Below, in pieces: positions 1-6,986 of a stretch of DNA of 11,902 nt. Where the stretch lies: NCBI RefSeq assembly GCF_938020365.1, contig NZ_CALIIB010000023.1, forward strand, positions 1 to 11,902, in the 5' to 3' direction. A model generated the notes under the pieces. It had not been told where the DNA came from. It did no database searches and worked only from the letters and a program-made list of their open reading frames with translations. Within the stretch, counting starts at the first letter, position 1; each line of letters starts with the position of its first letter. A program made the translations under genes and the position numbers. The stretch comes from an uncultured Streptococcus sp. Its GTDB lineage: Bacteria; Bacillota; Bacilli; Lactobacillales; Streptococcaceae.

Positions 1-101
1 TTGTTCTTTTTCTAGGGGCCATTGAATTGACCCTTCGCAAACCTGAACCAAAAGTTGAAATTCATAAGTTAAGTCAAGAACTATATAGAGGCTTTGAGTA
101 G
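1..101 (+). CDS. C-terminal end of an unidentified protein (partial)
   Basis: An open frame enters from the left edge and ends at a TAG at 99-101, giving 32 readable residues that begin VLFLGAIELTLR and end in SQELYRGFE. The first residues are hydrophobic and could be the end of a membrane helix; the rest is a charged tail. I do not recognise the family from so short a piece. That it is coding is inferred from the clean frame running to a stop, followed by a gap and then a promoter for the next gene. No clear terminator hairpin follows the stop. Confidence 0.5.
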   Translation, partial: VLFLGAIELTLRKPEPKVEIHKLSQELYRGFE

Positions 102-321
102 TAAAGAAACTCAAGTTGTAGTGATTTGAAAAAGTGCTGAAGAGAGTCAAGTAGTCAGAATGGAGAAAATGAAACTCCTACAAGGGAATAATCTTATCAA
201 GTGGCAAGGGCAGAAAGCTTTATTTGATAGAGAATGAAAGAATCCTTTGTGAAAAACCTCTGCAAGCTCTTTCAATTTGTGGTAAAATAAGAGTAACAGA
301 AATTAGAAAAGGAAACCAATT
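102..321. other. Non-coding gap with no recognised gene
   Basis: This 220-bp stretch separates the partial gene from the nitroreductase gene. It has stops in all plus frames and no convincing terminator; only 4-bp stems such as GAGT/ACTC are visible. The last 60 bases hold the promoter and ribosome binding site of the next gene. A 25-codon ATG frame at 160-237 has no ribosome binding site and is not called. Confidence 0.5.
260..288 (+). promoter_or_regulatory. Candidate promoter of the nitroreductase-pepV unit
   Basis: A -10 box TAAAAT (283-288) lies 17 bp after a poor -35 box CTGCAA (260-265). It is the best-placed sigma-A-like candidate, about 33 bp ahead of the start codon. The weak -35 leaves it uncertain. 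Confidence 0.5.
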
Positions 322-927
322 ATGAAATTTCTTGAATTAAACAAAAAGCGTCATGCGACTAAGCATTTCAATGATAAACCGGTAGATCCTAAGGATGTCC
401 GTACAGCTATTGAAATTGCGACCTTGGCACCAAGTGCTCATAATAGTCAGCCTTGGAAGTTTGTAGTGGTGCGTGAGCGAAATGAAGCTTTAGCGGGTAT
501 TACCTTTGGCTCCAATCAAGAGCAAATCAAGGAAGCTCCAGTGACAATTGCCCTCTTTACAGATACGGATTTGGCTAAGCGGGCGCGCAAGATCGCGCGT
601 GTCGCTGGGGTAAAAAATTTTTCTGATGAGCAGCTTCAATTTTATATGCAAAATTTGCCAGCTGAGTTTGCTCGTTATAATGACCAACAAAAGAGTGATT
701 ACTTGGCCCTTAACGCTGGCTTAGTAGCTATGAATCTTGTTTTGGCCTTGACTGACCAAGGTATTGGCTCAAATATCATCCTGGGATTTGATAAATCAAA
801 GGTTAACGAAGTTTTGGAGATTGATGAGCGTTTCCGTCCAGAACTCTTAATTACTGTTGGTTATACTGACGACAAGTTAGAGCCTAGCTATCGTTTACCA
901 GTTGATGAGATTATCGAAAAGCGTTAA
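322..927 (+). CDS. Nitroreductase-family FMN-dependent NAD(P)H oxidoreductase
   Basis: A 201-residue protein of the NfnB/YdjA nitroreductase fold, a family of homodimeric cytoplasmic FMN enzymes that reduce nitroaromatics, quinones or similar electron acceptors with NAD(P)H. The sequence shows the N-terminal FMN-phosphate motif around R10 (KKRHATKHF), the family signature APSAHNSQPWKF at residues 36-47, and the late strand LLITVGYTDD with a short C-terminal tail, as expected for a full-length single-domain member. ATG 322 is preceded by AAAAGGAAA at suitable spacing, and the gene ends in tandem stops (TAA TAA). pepV starts 47 bases later with no terminator between, so the two are probably cotranscribed. 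The physiological substrate cannot be read from sequence; redox housekeeping or stress defence is only inference. Confidence 0.9.
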   Translation: MKFLELNKKRHATKHFNDKPVDPKDVRTAIEIATLAPSAHNSQPWKFVVVRERNEALAGITFGSNQEQIKEAPVTIALFTDTDLAKRARKIARVAGVKNFSDEQLQFYMQNLPAEFARYNDQQKSDYLALNAGLVAMNLVLALTDQGIGSNIILGFDKSKVNEVLEIDERFRPELLITVGYTDDKLEPSYRLPVDEIIEKR

Positions 928-974
928 TAAAGTAAAAAATAGTTTGAATCGAAGTGTTTTATAGAGGTGAGAAA

Positions 975-2375
975 ATGACAATTGATTTTAAAGCAGAAGT
1001 TGAAAAACGTAGAGAAGCTCTGTTGGCGGACTTGTTCAGCCTTTTAGAAATTAATTCAGAGCGGGATGATTCTAAGGCAGACAAGGAACATCCTTTTGGA
1101 CCTGGTCCTGTAAAGGCCTTGCATAAATTCTTGGAAATTGCTGAACGTGATGGTTACTCGACTCAAAATGTGGACAATTATGCTGGTCACTTTACTTTTG
1201 GTCAAGGAGAAGAAGAACTGGGTATCTTTGCCCATATGGATGTGGTACCTGCTGGAAGTGGTTGGGATACAGACCCTTATACACCGACGATTAAGGATGG
1301 CCGTCTCTATGCTCGTGGTTCTAGTGATGACAAGGGACCAACTATGGCATGTTACTACGGTTTGAAAATCATCAAGGAATTGGGCTTGCCTGTATCTAAG
1401 TGCGTGCGCTTTGTGGTGGGAACAGATGAAGAGTCTGGCTGGAAAGACATGGAGTATTACTTTGCTCATGTAGGTCTGCCTGAGCCTGATTTCGGCTTCT
1501 CACCAGATGCTGAGTTCCCGATTATCAATGGTGAAAAAGGTAATATCACAGAGTACTTGCATTTTGCTGGTGAAAATGCTGGCGCAGCACGCCTGCATAG
1601 CTTTACTGGTGGCTTGCGGGAGAACATGGTGCCTGAGTCTGGGACAGCCATCGTATCAGGTCAATTGCCCAATCTAGTTGATAAATTGGATCAGTTTGCT
1701 AAGGAAAATGGATTAGACTTTACTTGTGAAGAACTAGCTAATGGCCAAGTCACTGTGACCATTATCGGTAAGTCTGCGCACGGTGCTTCTCCTCAGTCTG
1801 GTGTCAATGGTGCAACCTATTTGGCCAAATTCCTAACGCAGTTTGACTTTGCGGGTCCAGCTAAGTATTATCTAGATGTGGCTGGAAATATTCTCCTAAA
1901 TGACCATGAGGGTAAGAACTTGAAGATTGCTCATGTGGATGAGAAGATGGGAGCTCTGTCAATGAATGCGGGCGTTTTCCGTTTTGACGAAAACAAGGCT
2001 GACAATACAATTGCCCTCAATATTCGCTATCCTAAGGGAACTAGTCCAGAAACCATTCAAAATGTTTTAGAGCAGTTGCCGGTGACTAAAGTGACCTTGT
2101 CTGAGCATGGACATACTCCTCACTATGTACCGATGGAAGATCCGTTGGTGCAGACCTTGCTGACTGTTTATGAAAAACAAACTGGACTGAAAGGTCATGA
2201 GCAAGTTATCGGTGGTGGTACCTTTGGACGCCTCTTGAAACGTGGTGTTGCTTATGGCGCGATGTTCCCAGACTATATCGACACTATGCACCAAGCCAAT
2301 GAATTTATCGATGTGGAAGATCTCTTTCGCGCGGCTGCAATTTATGCTGAAGCCATTTACGAATTGATCAAATAA
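975..2375 (+). CDS. pepV: Xaa-His/beta-Ala-Xaa dipeptidase PepV
   Basis: A 466-residue dinuclear-zinc M20 metallopeptidase that cleaves dipeptides in the cytoplasm, releasing amino acids from imported peptides. All the catalytic landmarks are present: H87 and D89 in GIFAHMDVVPAG, bridging D119 in SSDDKGP, E152/E153 in GTDEESGW, D178 in SPDAEFP, H269 in the lid-domain motif GKSAHGASP, and H439 in DTMHQANE. The length agrees with Lactobacillus PepV, about 470 residues. I chose ATG 975 because GAGGTGAG (964-971) sits right before it. An upstream in-frame ATG at 954 would add seven residues but has no ribosome binding site. A terminator hairpin follows the stop by six bases, so pepV is likely the last gene of a nitroreductase-pepV unit. 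Confidence 0.95.
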   Translation: MTIDFKAEVEKRREALLADLFSLLEINSERDDSKADKEHPFGPGPVKALHKFLEIAERDGYSTQNVDNYAGHFTFGQGEEELGIFAHMDVVPAGSGWDTDPYTPTIKDGRLYARGSSDDKGPTMACYYGLKIIKELGLPVSKCVRFVVGTDEESGWKDMEYYFAHVGLPEPDFGFSPDAEFPIINGEKGNITEYLHFAGENAGAARLHSFTGGLRENMVPESGTAIVSGQLPNLVDKLDQFAKENGLDFTCEELANGQVTVTIIGKSAHGASPQSGVNGATYLAKFLTQFDFAGPAKYYLDVAGNILLNDHEGKNLKIAHVDEKMGALSMNAGVFRFDENKADNTIALNIRYPKGTSPETIQNVLEQLPVTKVTLSEHGHTPHYVPMEDPLVQTLLTVYEKQTGLKGHEQVIGGGTFGRLLKRGVAYGAMFPDYIDTMHQANEFIDVEDLFRAAAIYAEAIYELIK

Positions 2376-2381
2376 AATAAG

Positions 2382-2415
2382 AACTCATTTGGCTATGCCA
2401 GGTGAGTTTCTTTTC
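2382..2415 (+). terminator. Intrinsic terminator after pepV, ending just before the next ribosome binding site
   Basis: AACTCATTTGGC (2382-2393) pairs with GCCAGGTGAGTT (2397-2408) over 12 pairs, two of them G-U, with a three-base TAT loop. TCTTTTC follows. The U-tract is interrupted, so termination may be partial. The Shine-Dalgarno of the next gene begins at 2416. Confidence 0.75.
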
Positions 2416-2427
2416 AAGGGAGGAAAT

Positions 2428-3015
2428 ATGATGCAGACAATAGAAGATATTACCAAGGCCATTATAGCTGACCCACAGAATAAAGCTTTTACAGAACAGG
2501 GGATCACCCCACTCTTTGCGGCGCCTAAGAATGCTCGGATTAATATTGTCGGTCAAGCGCCGGGCTTGAAAACCCAGCAGGCAGGGCTTTACTGGAAGGA
2601 CAAGAGTGGTAACCGACTGAGAGAGTGGCTGGGTGTTGATGAGGAAACTTTCTATCAGTCTGGATATTTTGCGGTTCTGCCCATGGATTTTTATTTCCCA
2701 GGGCATGGTAAGTCTGGAGATTTACCGCCTCGCAAGGGCTTTGCTGAGAAATGGCATCAGCCGATTTTAGAGCTCCTACCAGATATTGAGTTGACTATCT
2801 TGATTGGCCAGTATGCACAGAAATACTATCTGCATCAAAAAGGTACAGTTAAGCTGACCGAGACGGTCCAGCATTATCAAGACTACCTGCCAGACTTTTT
2901 TCCCTTGGTTCATCCATCGCCCCGCAACCAAATCTGGATGGCGAAAAATCCTTGGTTTGAGGCAGAAGTGGTGCCAGAATTGCAAGCATTGGTACAAAAG
3001 ATTATCCATCAGTAA
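2428..3015 (+). CDS. Uracil-DNA glycosylase superfamily protein, Fe-S-less
   Basis: A 195-residue protein of the uracil-DNA glycosylase-like superfamily (COG1573 type). Members excise uracil or other damaged bases from DNA, or are uncharacterised relatives. The active-site loop INIVGQAPGLKTQQAG spans residues 38-53 (GQAPG 42-46), and the DNA-intercalation loop appears as HPSPRN at 162-167. The protein has no cysteine at all, so it cannot carry the 4Fe-4S cluster of family 4 and 5 UDGs. Glycosylase activity is inferred from the fold only. AAGGGAGG (2416-2423) precedes two consecutive ATGs at 2428 and 2431. The second has the better spacing, and an upstream ATG at 2395 lies inside the terminator stem. 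The next gene follows 12 bases after the stop, so the two are cotranscribed. Confidence 0.85.
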   Translation: MMQTIEDITKAIIADPQNKAFTEQGITPLFAAPKNARINIVGQAPGLKTQQAGLYWKDKSGNRLREWLGVDEETFYQSGYFAVLPMDFYFPGHGKSGDLPPRKGFAEKWHQPILELLPDIELTILIGQYAQKYYLHQKGTVKLTETVQHYQDYLPDFFPLVHPSPRNQIWMAKNPWFEAEVVPELQALVQKIIHQ

Positions 3016-3027
3016 AGGAGGAAAACT

Positions 3028-3516
3028 ATGGATGCTTATCAACAAGTAGCTAACAAGTTGCAAGAGTTGGGGATCCCCTTTGATGTGGTGGAGCACCCGC
3101 CTGCATTTACCACAGAGCAAGCTGACTCTTATATCGAAGGAATCGAAGGAGTCCGGACTAAGTCTATGTTTTTGACCAATAAGAAGAAAACTCAATATTA
3201 TCTTCTGATTATGGATGACAAGAAAAGTCTGGATATGGACTTGTTTAAAGACTTGGTCTCAGCCAACCGCATTCGCATGGCTTCAGCGGATTCTCTCTTT
3301 GAAAAAATGCAGCTACCACCAGGAACAGTATCGCCTTTTGGCCTTCTGAATAATCCTGAGCGAGACATTCAGGTCTATTTTGATAAGGACATTGTATCAG
3401 AGGATATCATGACTTTCCATCCCAATACCAATGAAAAGACGATTTTTGTCGCAACCCAAGATATTTTTAAGTTCTTGACTCATCTGGGCTATGATTATCA
3501 AATTTTGGAACTTTGA
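3028..3516 (+). CDS. Prolyl-tRNA deacylase, YbaK/PrdX (INS-like) family
   Basis: A 162-residue stand-alone editing domain related to the insertion domain of bacterial ProRS. Family members hydrolyse mischarged tRNA-Pro (Ala- or Cys-tRNA-Pro) in trans, protecting translation fidelity. Visible family features are VEHPPAFTTEQAD at residues 21-33, the conserved lysine K45 in VRTKSMFLTNKKKTQYYLLIM-like context, the glycine loop PGTVSPFGLLN at 98-108, and HPNTNEKT at 131-138. It matches the PrdX/ProX branch better than YbaK proper; the choice between Ala and Cys substrates is not certain. A strong AAAGGAGG (3014-3021) overlaps the stop of the preceding glycosylase gene, showing translational linkage in one operon. 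A terminator follows. Confidence 0.88.
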   Translation: MDAYQQVANKLQELGIPFDVVEHPPAFTTEQADSYIEGIEGVRTKSMFLTNKKKTQYYLLIMDDKKSLDMDLFKDLVSANRIRMASADSLFEKMQLPPGTVSPFGLLNNPERDIQVYFDKDIVSEDIMTFHPNTNEKTIFVATQDIFKFLTHLGYDYQILEL

Positions 3517-3528
3517 TTTTTAAAAATG

Positions 3529-3559
3529 CTGTGGGGCTTCTTGACCTCACAGTTTTTTT
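3529..3559 (+). terminator. Intrinsic terminator of the glycosylase-deacylase operon
   Basis: CTGTGGGG (3529-3536) pairs with CCTCACAG (3545-3552), eight pairs with one G-U, an eight-base loop, then seven T's (3553-3559). On the minus strand the same hairpin is followed by CATTTTT, so it may also back up termination of the facing gene. Confidence 0.9.
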
Positions 3560-3622
3560 GGTTCCAAAAATTAGAGAAAGGCTAAAAATTTTTCTCAAAT
3601 AGTAAGAGAAGGCTGGCAATAG

Positions 3623-3653
3623 AAAAAAGCCTAAGTGATATTCAGGCTTTCTT
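3623..3653 (-). terminator. Intrinsic terminator of the Ser/Thr-rich membrane protein gene
   Basis: Read on the minus strand, AAGAAAGCCTGA pairs with TTAGGCTTTTTT around a seven-base loop, and the run of T's continues into TTTTTTCT. It lies 37 bp downstream of the stop codon at 3690-3692. The plus-strand reading also gives a short T-rich tail, so the pair of hairpins at 3529 and 3623 insulates the two convergent units. Confidence 0.75.
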
Positions 3654-3689
3654 GGATAGATTGGATAAGGGGCACTCTTCCAAATGTTC

Positions 3690-4109
3690 CTAGTTGGATG
3701 ATTGAGTGCTGGACTCTGTTGTTGTATGCTGGTCTTGGCTTGTCGAACTGCTATCAGTGGAAGTAGTTGTATGGCTCGTATTCGTTTCTGCGCTTGAAGA
3801 GCTTGAGGATGTTTCGGTCTCAGTAGCAGCAGAAGTTTCTGTTGGAGTCGAGCTAACAGATGTAGACTCTTTTTCTACCTCTTTGATGATGGTAGTAGTC
3901 GTAGTCGAGTTGCCTGTATCAGTTTTTGATTTTGAGTCATTGTTGTTCATAAGGTTCATGATGGTAAAGCAAGCAATGACGATTGATAGAAGACTGGCAA
4001 TTGTAGCAATAGTCTTTTGTAGGGCAGAAAAGCCAGTTTTAATATGCTGACTAGCTGGTTTTCGATTAGAATTGCTGTTATTTTTTTCTTTGCGAGAATA
4101 GTTTTCCAT
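3690..4109 (-). CDS. Small membrane-anchored protein with Ser/Thr-rich extracellular tail, function unknown
   Basis: A 139-residue protein with three parts. The N-terminus is basic and Asn-rich, about residues 1-32. A hydrophobic segment at about 34-54 (TIATIASLLSIVIACFTIMN) is very probably a transmembrane helix. The remaining ~85 residues are nearly all Ser, Thr and Glu, with repeated TETE, SSSSSS and TTTST runs. The positive N-terminus suggests it stays inside and the tail faces the wall. There is no signal-peptidase site, lipobox or LPXTG motif, so the helix should be the only anchor. I do not recognise a function; it may belong to a streptococcal DUF family (DUF6556 comes to mind, from memory and unchecked). 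AAAAGGAG lies 10 bases before the ATG. A -10 box, a possible cre site and its own terminator make it monocistronic. Confidence 0.75.
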   Translation of the reverse strand: MENYSRKEKNNSNSNRKPASQHIKTGFSALQKTIATIASLLSIVIACFTIMNLMNNNDSKSKTDTGNSTTTTTIIKEVEKESTSVSSTPTETSAATETETSSSSSSAETNTSHTTTSTDSSSTSQDQHTTTESSTQSSN

Positions 4110-4139
4110 GTAAAAGTCGCTCCTTTTCGTTCTTAATTT

Positions 4140-4145
4140 ATTATA
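4140..4145 (-). promoter_or_regulatory. -10 box of the membrane-protein gene
   Basis: A perfect TATAAT on the minus strand, 31 bp ahead of the start codon at 4109. No good -35 lies at 16-18 bp (the 17-bp position reads AGACTT), so an activator or a weak promoter is possible. Confidence 0.55.
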
Positions 4146-4189
4146 CGTCTTTTATTTAGAAAAGTCTTCCAAAAATCTGAATTTTTTAA

Positions 4190-4205
4190 ATGAAAACGCA
4201 CACAA
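4190..4205 (-). promoter_or_regulatory. Possible cre (CcpA) site
   Basis: Plus-strand ATGAAAACGCACACAA fits the catabolite-responsive element consensus TGWNANCGNTNWCA at all defined positions but one (A for the T). It lies about 45 bp upstream of the -10 box of the membrane-protein gene, a position compatible with activation. It could also be a chance match in the intergenic gap. Confidence 0.3.
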
Positions 4206-4218
4206 AAGAATGAAGAAC

Positions 4219-4260
4219 AACAGCTCTAAAAGGCGGAGAGATAAGCCTCTTAGAGCTGTT
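4219..4260 (-). terminator. Terminator hairpin after ppdK
   Basis: AACAGCTCTAA (4219-4229) pairs perfectly with TTAGAGCTGTT (4250-4260). After one A/C mismatch, AGGC (4231-4234) pairs with GCCT (4245-4248), leaving a ten-base loop. It starts 21 bp beyond the ppdK stop. On the minus strand it is followed by GTTCTTCATTCTTTTG, a weak U-tract; on the plus strand by TGTTTTATC. It probably works in both directions. Confidence 0.75.
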
Positions 4261-4281
4261 TGTTTTATCAAAATGTTAGAG

Positions 4282-6909
4282 TTACTTTGGAGTTGTTTCA
4301 GAGTTAAGGGCAGCTTGGGCTACAGCTAGCCGAGCTGCTGGGACTCGATAAGGGGAGCAGGAGACATAAGTGACTCCTATTTCTTGTAAGAAAGGAATGG
4401 AAGCTGGATCACCGCCAACTTCGCCGCAAACTCCGATGGACAAGTTTGGATCTACTTGGCGAGCTTTTTCAATCGCCAATTTCATCAATTGGCCGACACC
4501 TTCTTGGTCAAGGCTTTGGAAGGGATCCTGGGTGAGCAACTTTTTCTCTTTATAGTCGTTGAGGAATTTTCCGATATCATCCCTTGAAAAGCCAAAAGTC
4601 ATCTGGGTTAAGTCATTGGTTCCAAAGCTGAAGAAGTCCGCTTCCTGAGCCAGCTGATCAGCAATGAAGCAGGCTCTCGGCAGTTCGATCATGGTACCAA
4701 TGTCATATGGGAATGGAGAGCATTGATGCTTTTTGAAAATCCATTCGATATGCTTGATGAGCAGCTTTTTAAGATAGACAAGCTCTGATTTTGTAGCAAT
4801 CAACGGAATCATAATTTCAGGACGGACTGGATTTCCTTCTTGCTGCAGTCGAATGGCGCTGCTAAAGATAGCTTCTATTTGCATCTTATAGATATCCGGC
4901 AAGGTGATTCCCAAGCGACAGCCGCGATGGCCTAGCATAGGATTTGTTTCTTGCAATTGCGTGATTTTTCTTTCTAGTTGACTAGCTTTTTTATTGAGCT
5001 TTTCAGCCAGCAGGGCAATTTCAAGTTGGTCTTTAGGAAGAAATTCGTGCATTGGAGGATCCAGTAGACGGATAATCATAGGCTTTTCGCCAACAGTCTG
5101 GAACATTTGATAGAAGTCTTCGGCTTGGTAATCAAGGAGATGGGTAAGTGCCTCCCGTCTCTCTATCTCATTTTCGGCCAGAATTAATTTCCGCATCTGC
5201 AGGATTCTTTCCTCACCGAAAAACATATGCTCGGTTCGTGCTAGTCCAATGCCTTGCGCTCCGAAGCTAATAGCGGTTTGCAAATCTTGAATCGTTTCAG
5301 CATTGGCGCGGACTGTAAGTTTAGCTATTTCATCAGCCCAAGTCAGCAAGAGCTGCAGATCCTGATCATTTTCTACAGAGACAGTCGGGATTTGACCCAG
5401 ATAAAGAAAACCAGTCCGACCATCTACGGATAGAATATCTCCTTCATTGAGCAAGATATCTCCGCACTGGATGGTCTTACTATCTTCTTGGACCAGCAAC
5501 TCTCCACATCCTGCGACACAGCAGGTTCCCATCCCTCGGGCGACAACTGCTGCGTGTGAGGTCATCCCACCTTGGCTGGTGACGATTGCTTGGCTGACAA
5601 TCATTCCTTCTATGTCTTCGGGAGAGGTTTCTTGCCGGACTAGCACAACTTTTTCGCCAGCTTCATGTAGTTCTTTGGCTCGCTTGGCAGTAAAGACAAT
5701 TTTTCCTGTTGCAGCACCGGGACTGGCTGGCAATCCCTGCGCTAAAATTGTCGCTTGCTGGAGTTTATTTTCATCAAAGACTGGGTGAATCAGCTGATTG
5801 ATATGAGCAGGGCTAATCCGACGAATGGCCTCGCACTTGTCTATCTTGCCTTCTTCTACTAATTGCAGAGCGATTTTCAAAGCAGCCTTGACTGTTCGCT
5901 TACCATTACGGGTTTGCAGGATATAGAGCTTGCCCTTTTCGATTGTAAATTCGATATCTTGCATATCTTTATAGTGATCTTCAAGGATGTGGGCATATTC
6001 TTGAAAAGCAGCATAGGCTTCTGGCATCTTTTCTTGCAGATTTTGAATGGGCTCGGGCGTGCGGATACCAGCAACGACATCTTCTCCTTGGGCATTTAAA
6101 AGAAATTCTCCAAAGAGGCCTTTTTGACCAGTTGCTGGATTTCGGGTGAAGACGACACCAGTTCCACTTTCTTGATCAAAGTTGCCAAAGACCATGACTT
6201 GAATATTAACGGCGGTTCCTAAATCTTCTGGAATCTGATTGAGCTTGCGATAGACTTGGGCGCGTGGATTATTCCAAGAGCGGAAAACGGCTTTGATGGC
6301 AGCGAAGAGTTGTTCCTTAGGATTTTGAGGAAAAGTCTGATAATGCTCACGGTAGAGTTGCTTGTACTGATCAATGAGAGCTTGGTGTTCTTCCAAACTA
6401 AAGTCGTTGGCAGTTTTACCAGCATTCTTCTCAAAATAGGAGAGCAAGTGATCGAAGTCTTCTTTTGGAATTTGGAAAACGACATCTGCATACATCTGGA
6501 GCAGCCTGCGATAGCAATTATAGGCAAAAGCCATATTGGTTTTGGAAGCCAAGGTTTGGGTTCGCAAGTCATTTAATCCTAAGTTTAAAATCGTATCCAT
6601 CATGCCAGGCATAGAAAACTTGGCGCCGCTGCGAACAGAGACTAGCAGTTGCTCCTCTTCGTTCCCTGAAAAGTATTGTCCGGTTTTTTGCTCCAATTCA
6701 GAAATAGCCTGCAAGACATTCTCTCTTAAATTTTCTTCAAAAAAGGAGGGCTTATTTAAAAAATGCATACAGGCTTCCGTCGTAATGGTGAATCCCGGCG
6801 GAACTGGCAAACCTAAATTGGTCATTTCAGCTAAATTGGCACCCTTGCCACCCAGAAGAGCATTTTGCTCGGCTCGTCCTTCCTCAAAGGAATAAATCCA
6901 TTTCGTCAT
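4282..6909 (-). CDS. ppdK: Pyruvate, phosphate dikinase
   Basis: An 875-residue cytoplasmic enzyme interconverting pyruvate + ATP + phosphate and PEP + AMP + PPi. It gives a glycolytic bacterium a gluconeogenic route or PPi-linked glycolysis. The nucleotide-binding domain occupies about 1-340 (GGKGANLAEM 20-29; SVRSGAKFSMPGMMDT 91-106). The swivelling phosphohistidine domain has GGMTSHAAVVARGMG at 447-461, with catalytic H452 and regulatory T450. The C-terminal PEP/pyruvate TIM barrel has R558 in LARTEH, R614 in RLLDPP, E742 in MIELPR, D766 in GTNDLTQ and C828 in GVCGEVGGDP. Every residue sits three before the equivalent Clostridium symbiosum number (for example H455, C831), so the protein is full length and intact. 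Residue 446 is Gln where I expect Arg. GGAGG lies six bases before the ATG. It is divergent from its probable regulators. Confidence 0.97.
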   Translation of the reverse strand: MTKWIYSFEEGRAEQNALLGGKGANLAEMTNLGLPVPPGFTITTEACMHFLNKPSFFEENLRENVLQAISELEQKTGQYFSGNEEEQLLVSVRSGAKFSMPGMMDTILNLGLNDLRTQTLASKTNMAFAYNCYRRLLQMYADVVFQIPKEDFDHLLSYFEKNAGKTANDFSLEEHQALIDQYKQLYREHYQTFPQNPKEQLFAAIKAVFRSWNNPRAQVYRKLNQIPEDLGTAVNIQVMVFGNFDQESGTGVVFTRNPATGQKGLFGEFLLNAQGEDVVAGIRTPEPIQNLQEKMPEAYAAFQEYAHILEDHYKDMQDIEFTIEKGKLYILQTRNGKRTVKAALKIALQLVEEGKIDKCEAIRRISPAHINQLIHPVFDENKLQQATILAQGLPASPGAATGKIVFTAKRAKELHEAGEKVVLVRQETSPEDIEGMIVSQAIVTSQGGMTSHAAVVARGMGTCCVAGCGELLVQEDSKTIQCGDILLNEGDILSVDGRTGFLYLGQIPTVSVENDQDLQLLLTWADEIAKLTVRANAETIQDLQTAISFGAQGIGLARTEHMFFGEERILQMRKLILAENEIERREALTHLLDYQAEDFYQMFQTVGEKPMIIRLLDPPMHEFLPKDQLEIALLAEKLNKKASQLERKITQLQETNPMLGHRGCRLGITLPDIYKMQIEAIFSSAIRLQQEGNPVRPEIMIPLIATKSELVYLKKLLIKHIEWIFKKHQCSPFPYDIGTMIELPRACFIADQLAQEADFFSFGTNDLTQMTFGFSRDDIGKFLNDYKEKKLLTQDPFQSLDQEGVGQLMKLAIEKARQVDPNLSIGVCGEVGGDPASIPFLQEIGVTYVSCSPYRVPAARLAVAQAALNSETTPK

Positions 6910-6937
6910 ATCTTACCTCCAAATAGACAAAAATGTG

Positions 6938-6979
6938 TCACATATATCTTATTTATATTCTAATATACATCACATATAT
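6938..6979 (-). repeat. Pair of 10-bp direct repeats in the ppdK promoter, candidate operators
   Basis: Minus-strand ATATATGTGA occurs at 6970-6979 and again at 6938-6947, same orientation, 32 bp apart, close to three helical turns. The first lies in the spacer between the ppdK -35 and -10 boxes, the second at about +4 to +13. The second copy is part of the palindrome ATGTGTCACAT (6933-6943). The placement is that of repressor sites; binding by the neighbouring CcpN-like protein is inference. Confidence 0.55.
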
Positions 6980-6986
6980 TTGTCAA
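6957..6986 (-). promoter_or_regulatory. ppdK promoter
   Basis: On the minus strand a perfect -35 TTGACA (6981-6986) is followed after 18 bp by TAGAAT (6957-6962), five of six consensus bases. The predicted start near 6950 gives a 5' leader of about 40 bases. Confidence 0.75.

Noticed and set aside
160..237. 25-codon ATG frame in the gap before the nitroreductase gene
   Set aside because: No ribosome binding site, no promoter at suitable distance and no recognisable product; expected by chance in this length of DNA.
954..974. Seven-residue N-terminal extension of PepV from ATG 954
   Set aside because: ATG 975 has GAGGTGAG right before it and yields the family's usual N-terminus and zinc-ligand numbering (H87, H439).
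2389..2427. Upstream in-frame extension of the glycosylase gene from about 2389
   Set aside because: It would initiate inside the terminator hairpin without a ribosome binding site, whereas AAGGGAGG precedes the ATGs at 2428/2431.
3566..3599. Hairpin GAGAAA/TTTCTC near 3574-3595
   Set aside because: Weak A/T-rich six-base stem with a long loop between two better terminators; no separate role needed.
3706..4050. Plus-strand open frame of 114 codons rich in Val, Ser and Glu
   Set aside because: It is the antisense of the Ser/Thr-rich tail gene; its bias follows from the repetitive codons on the other strand, and it lacks a ribosome binding site.
5447..6895. Several plus-strand open frames of 78-119 codons across ppdK
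   Set aside because: They are shadows of the intact ppdK frame with no start signals or sensible protein composition.
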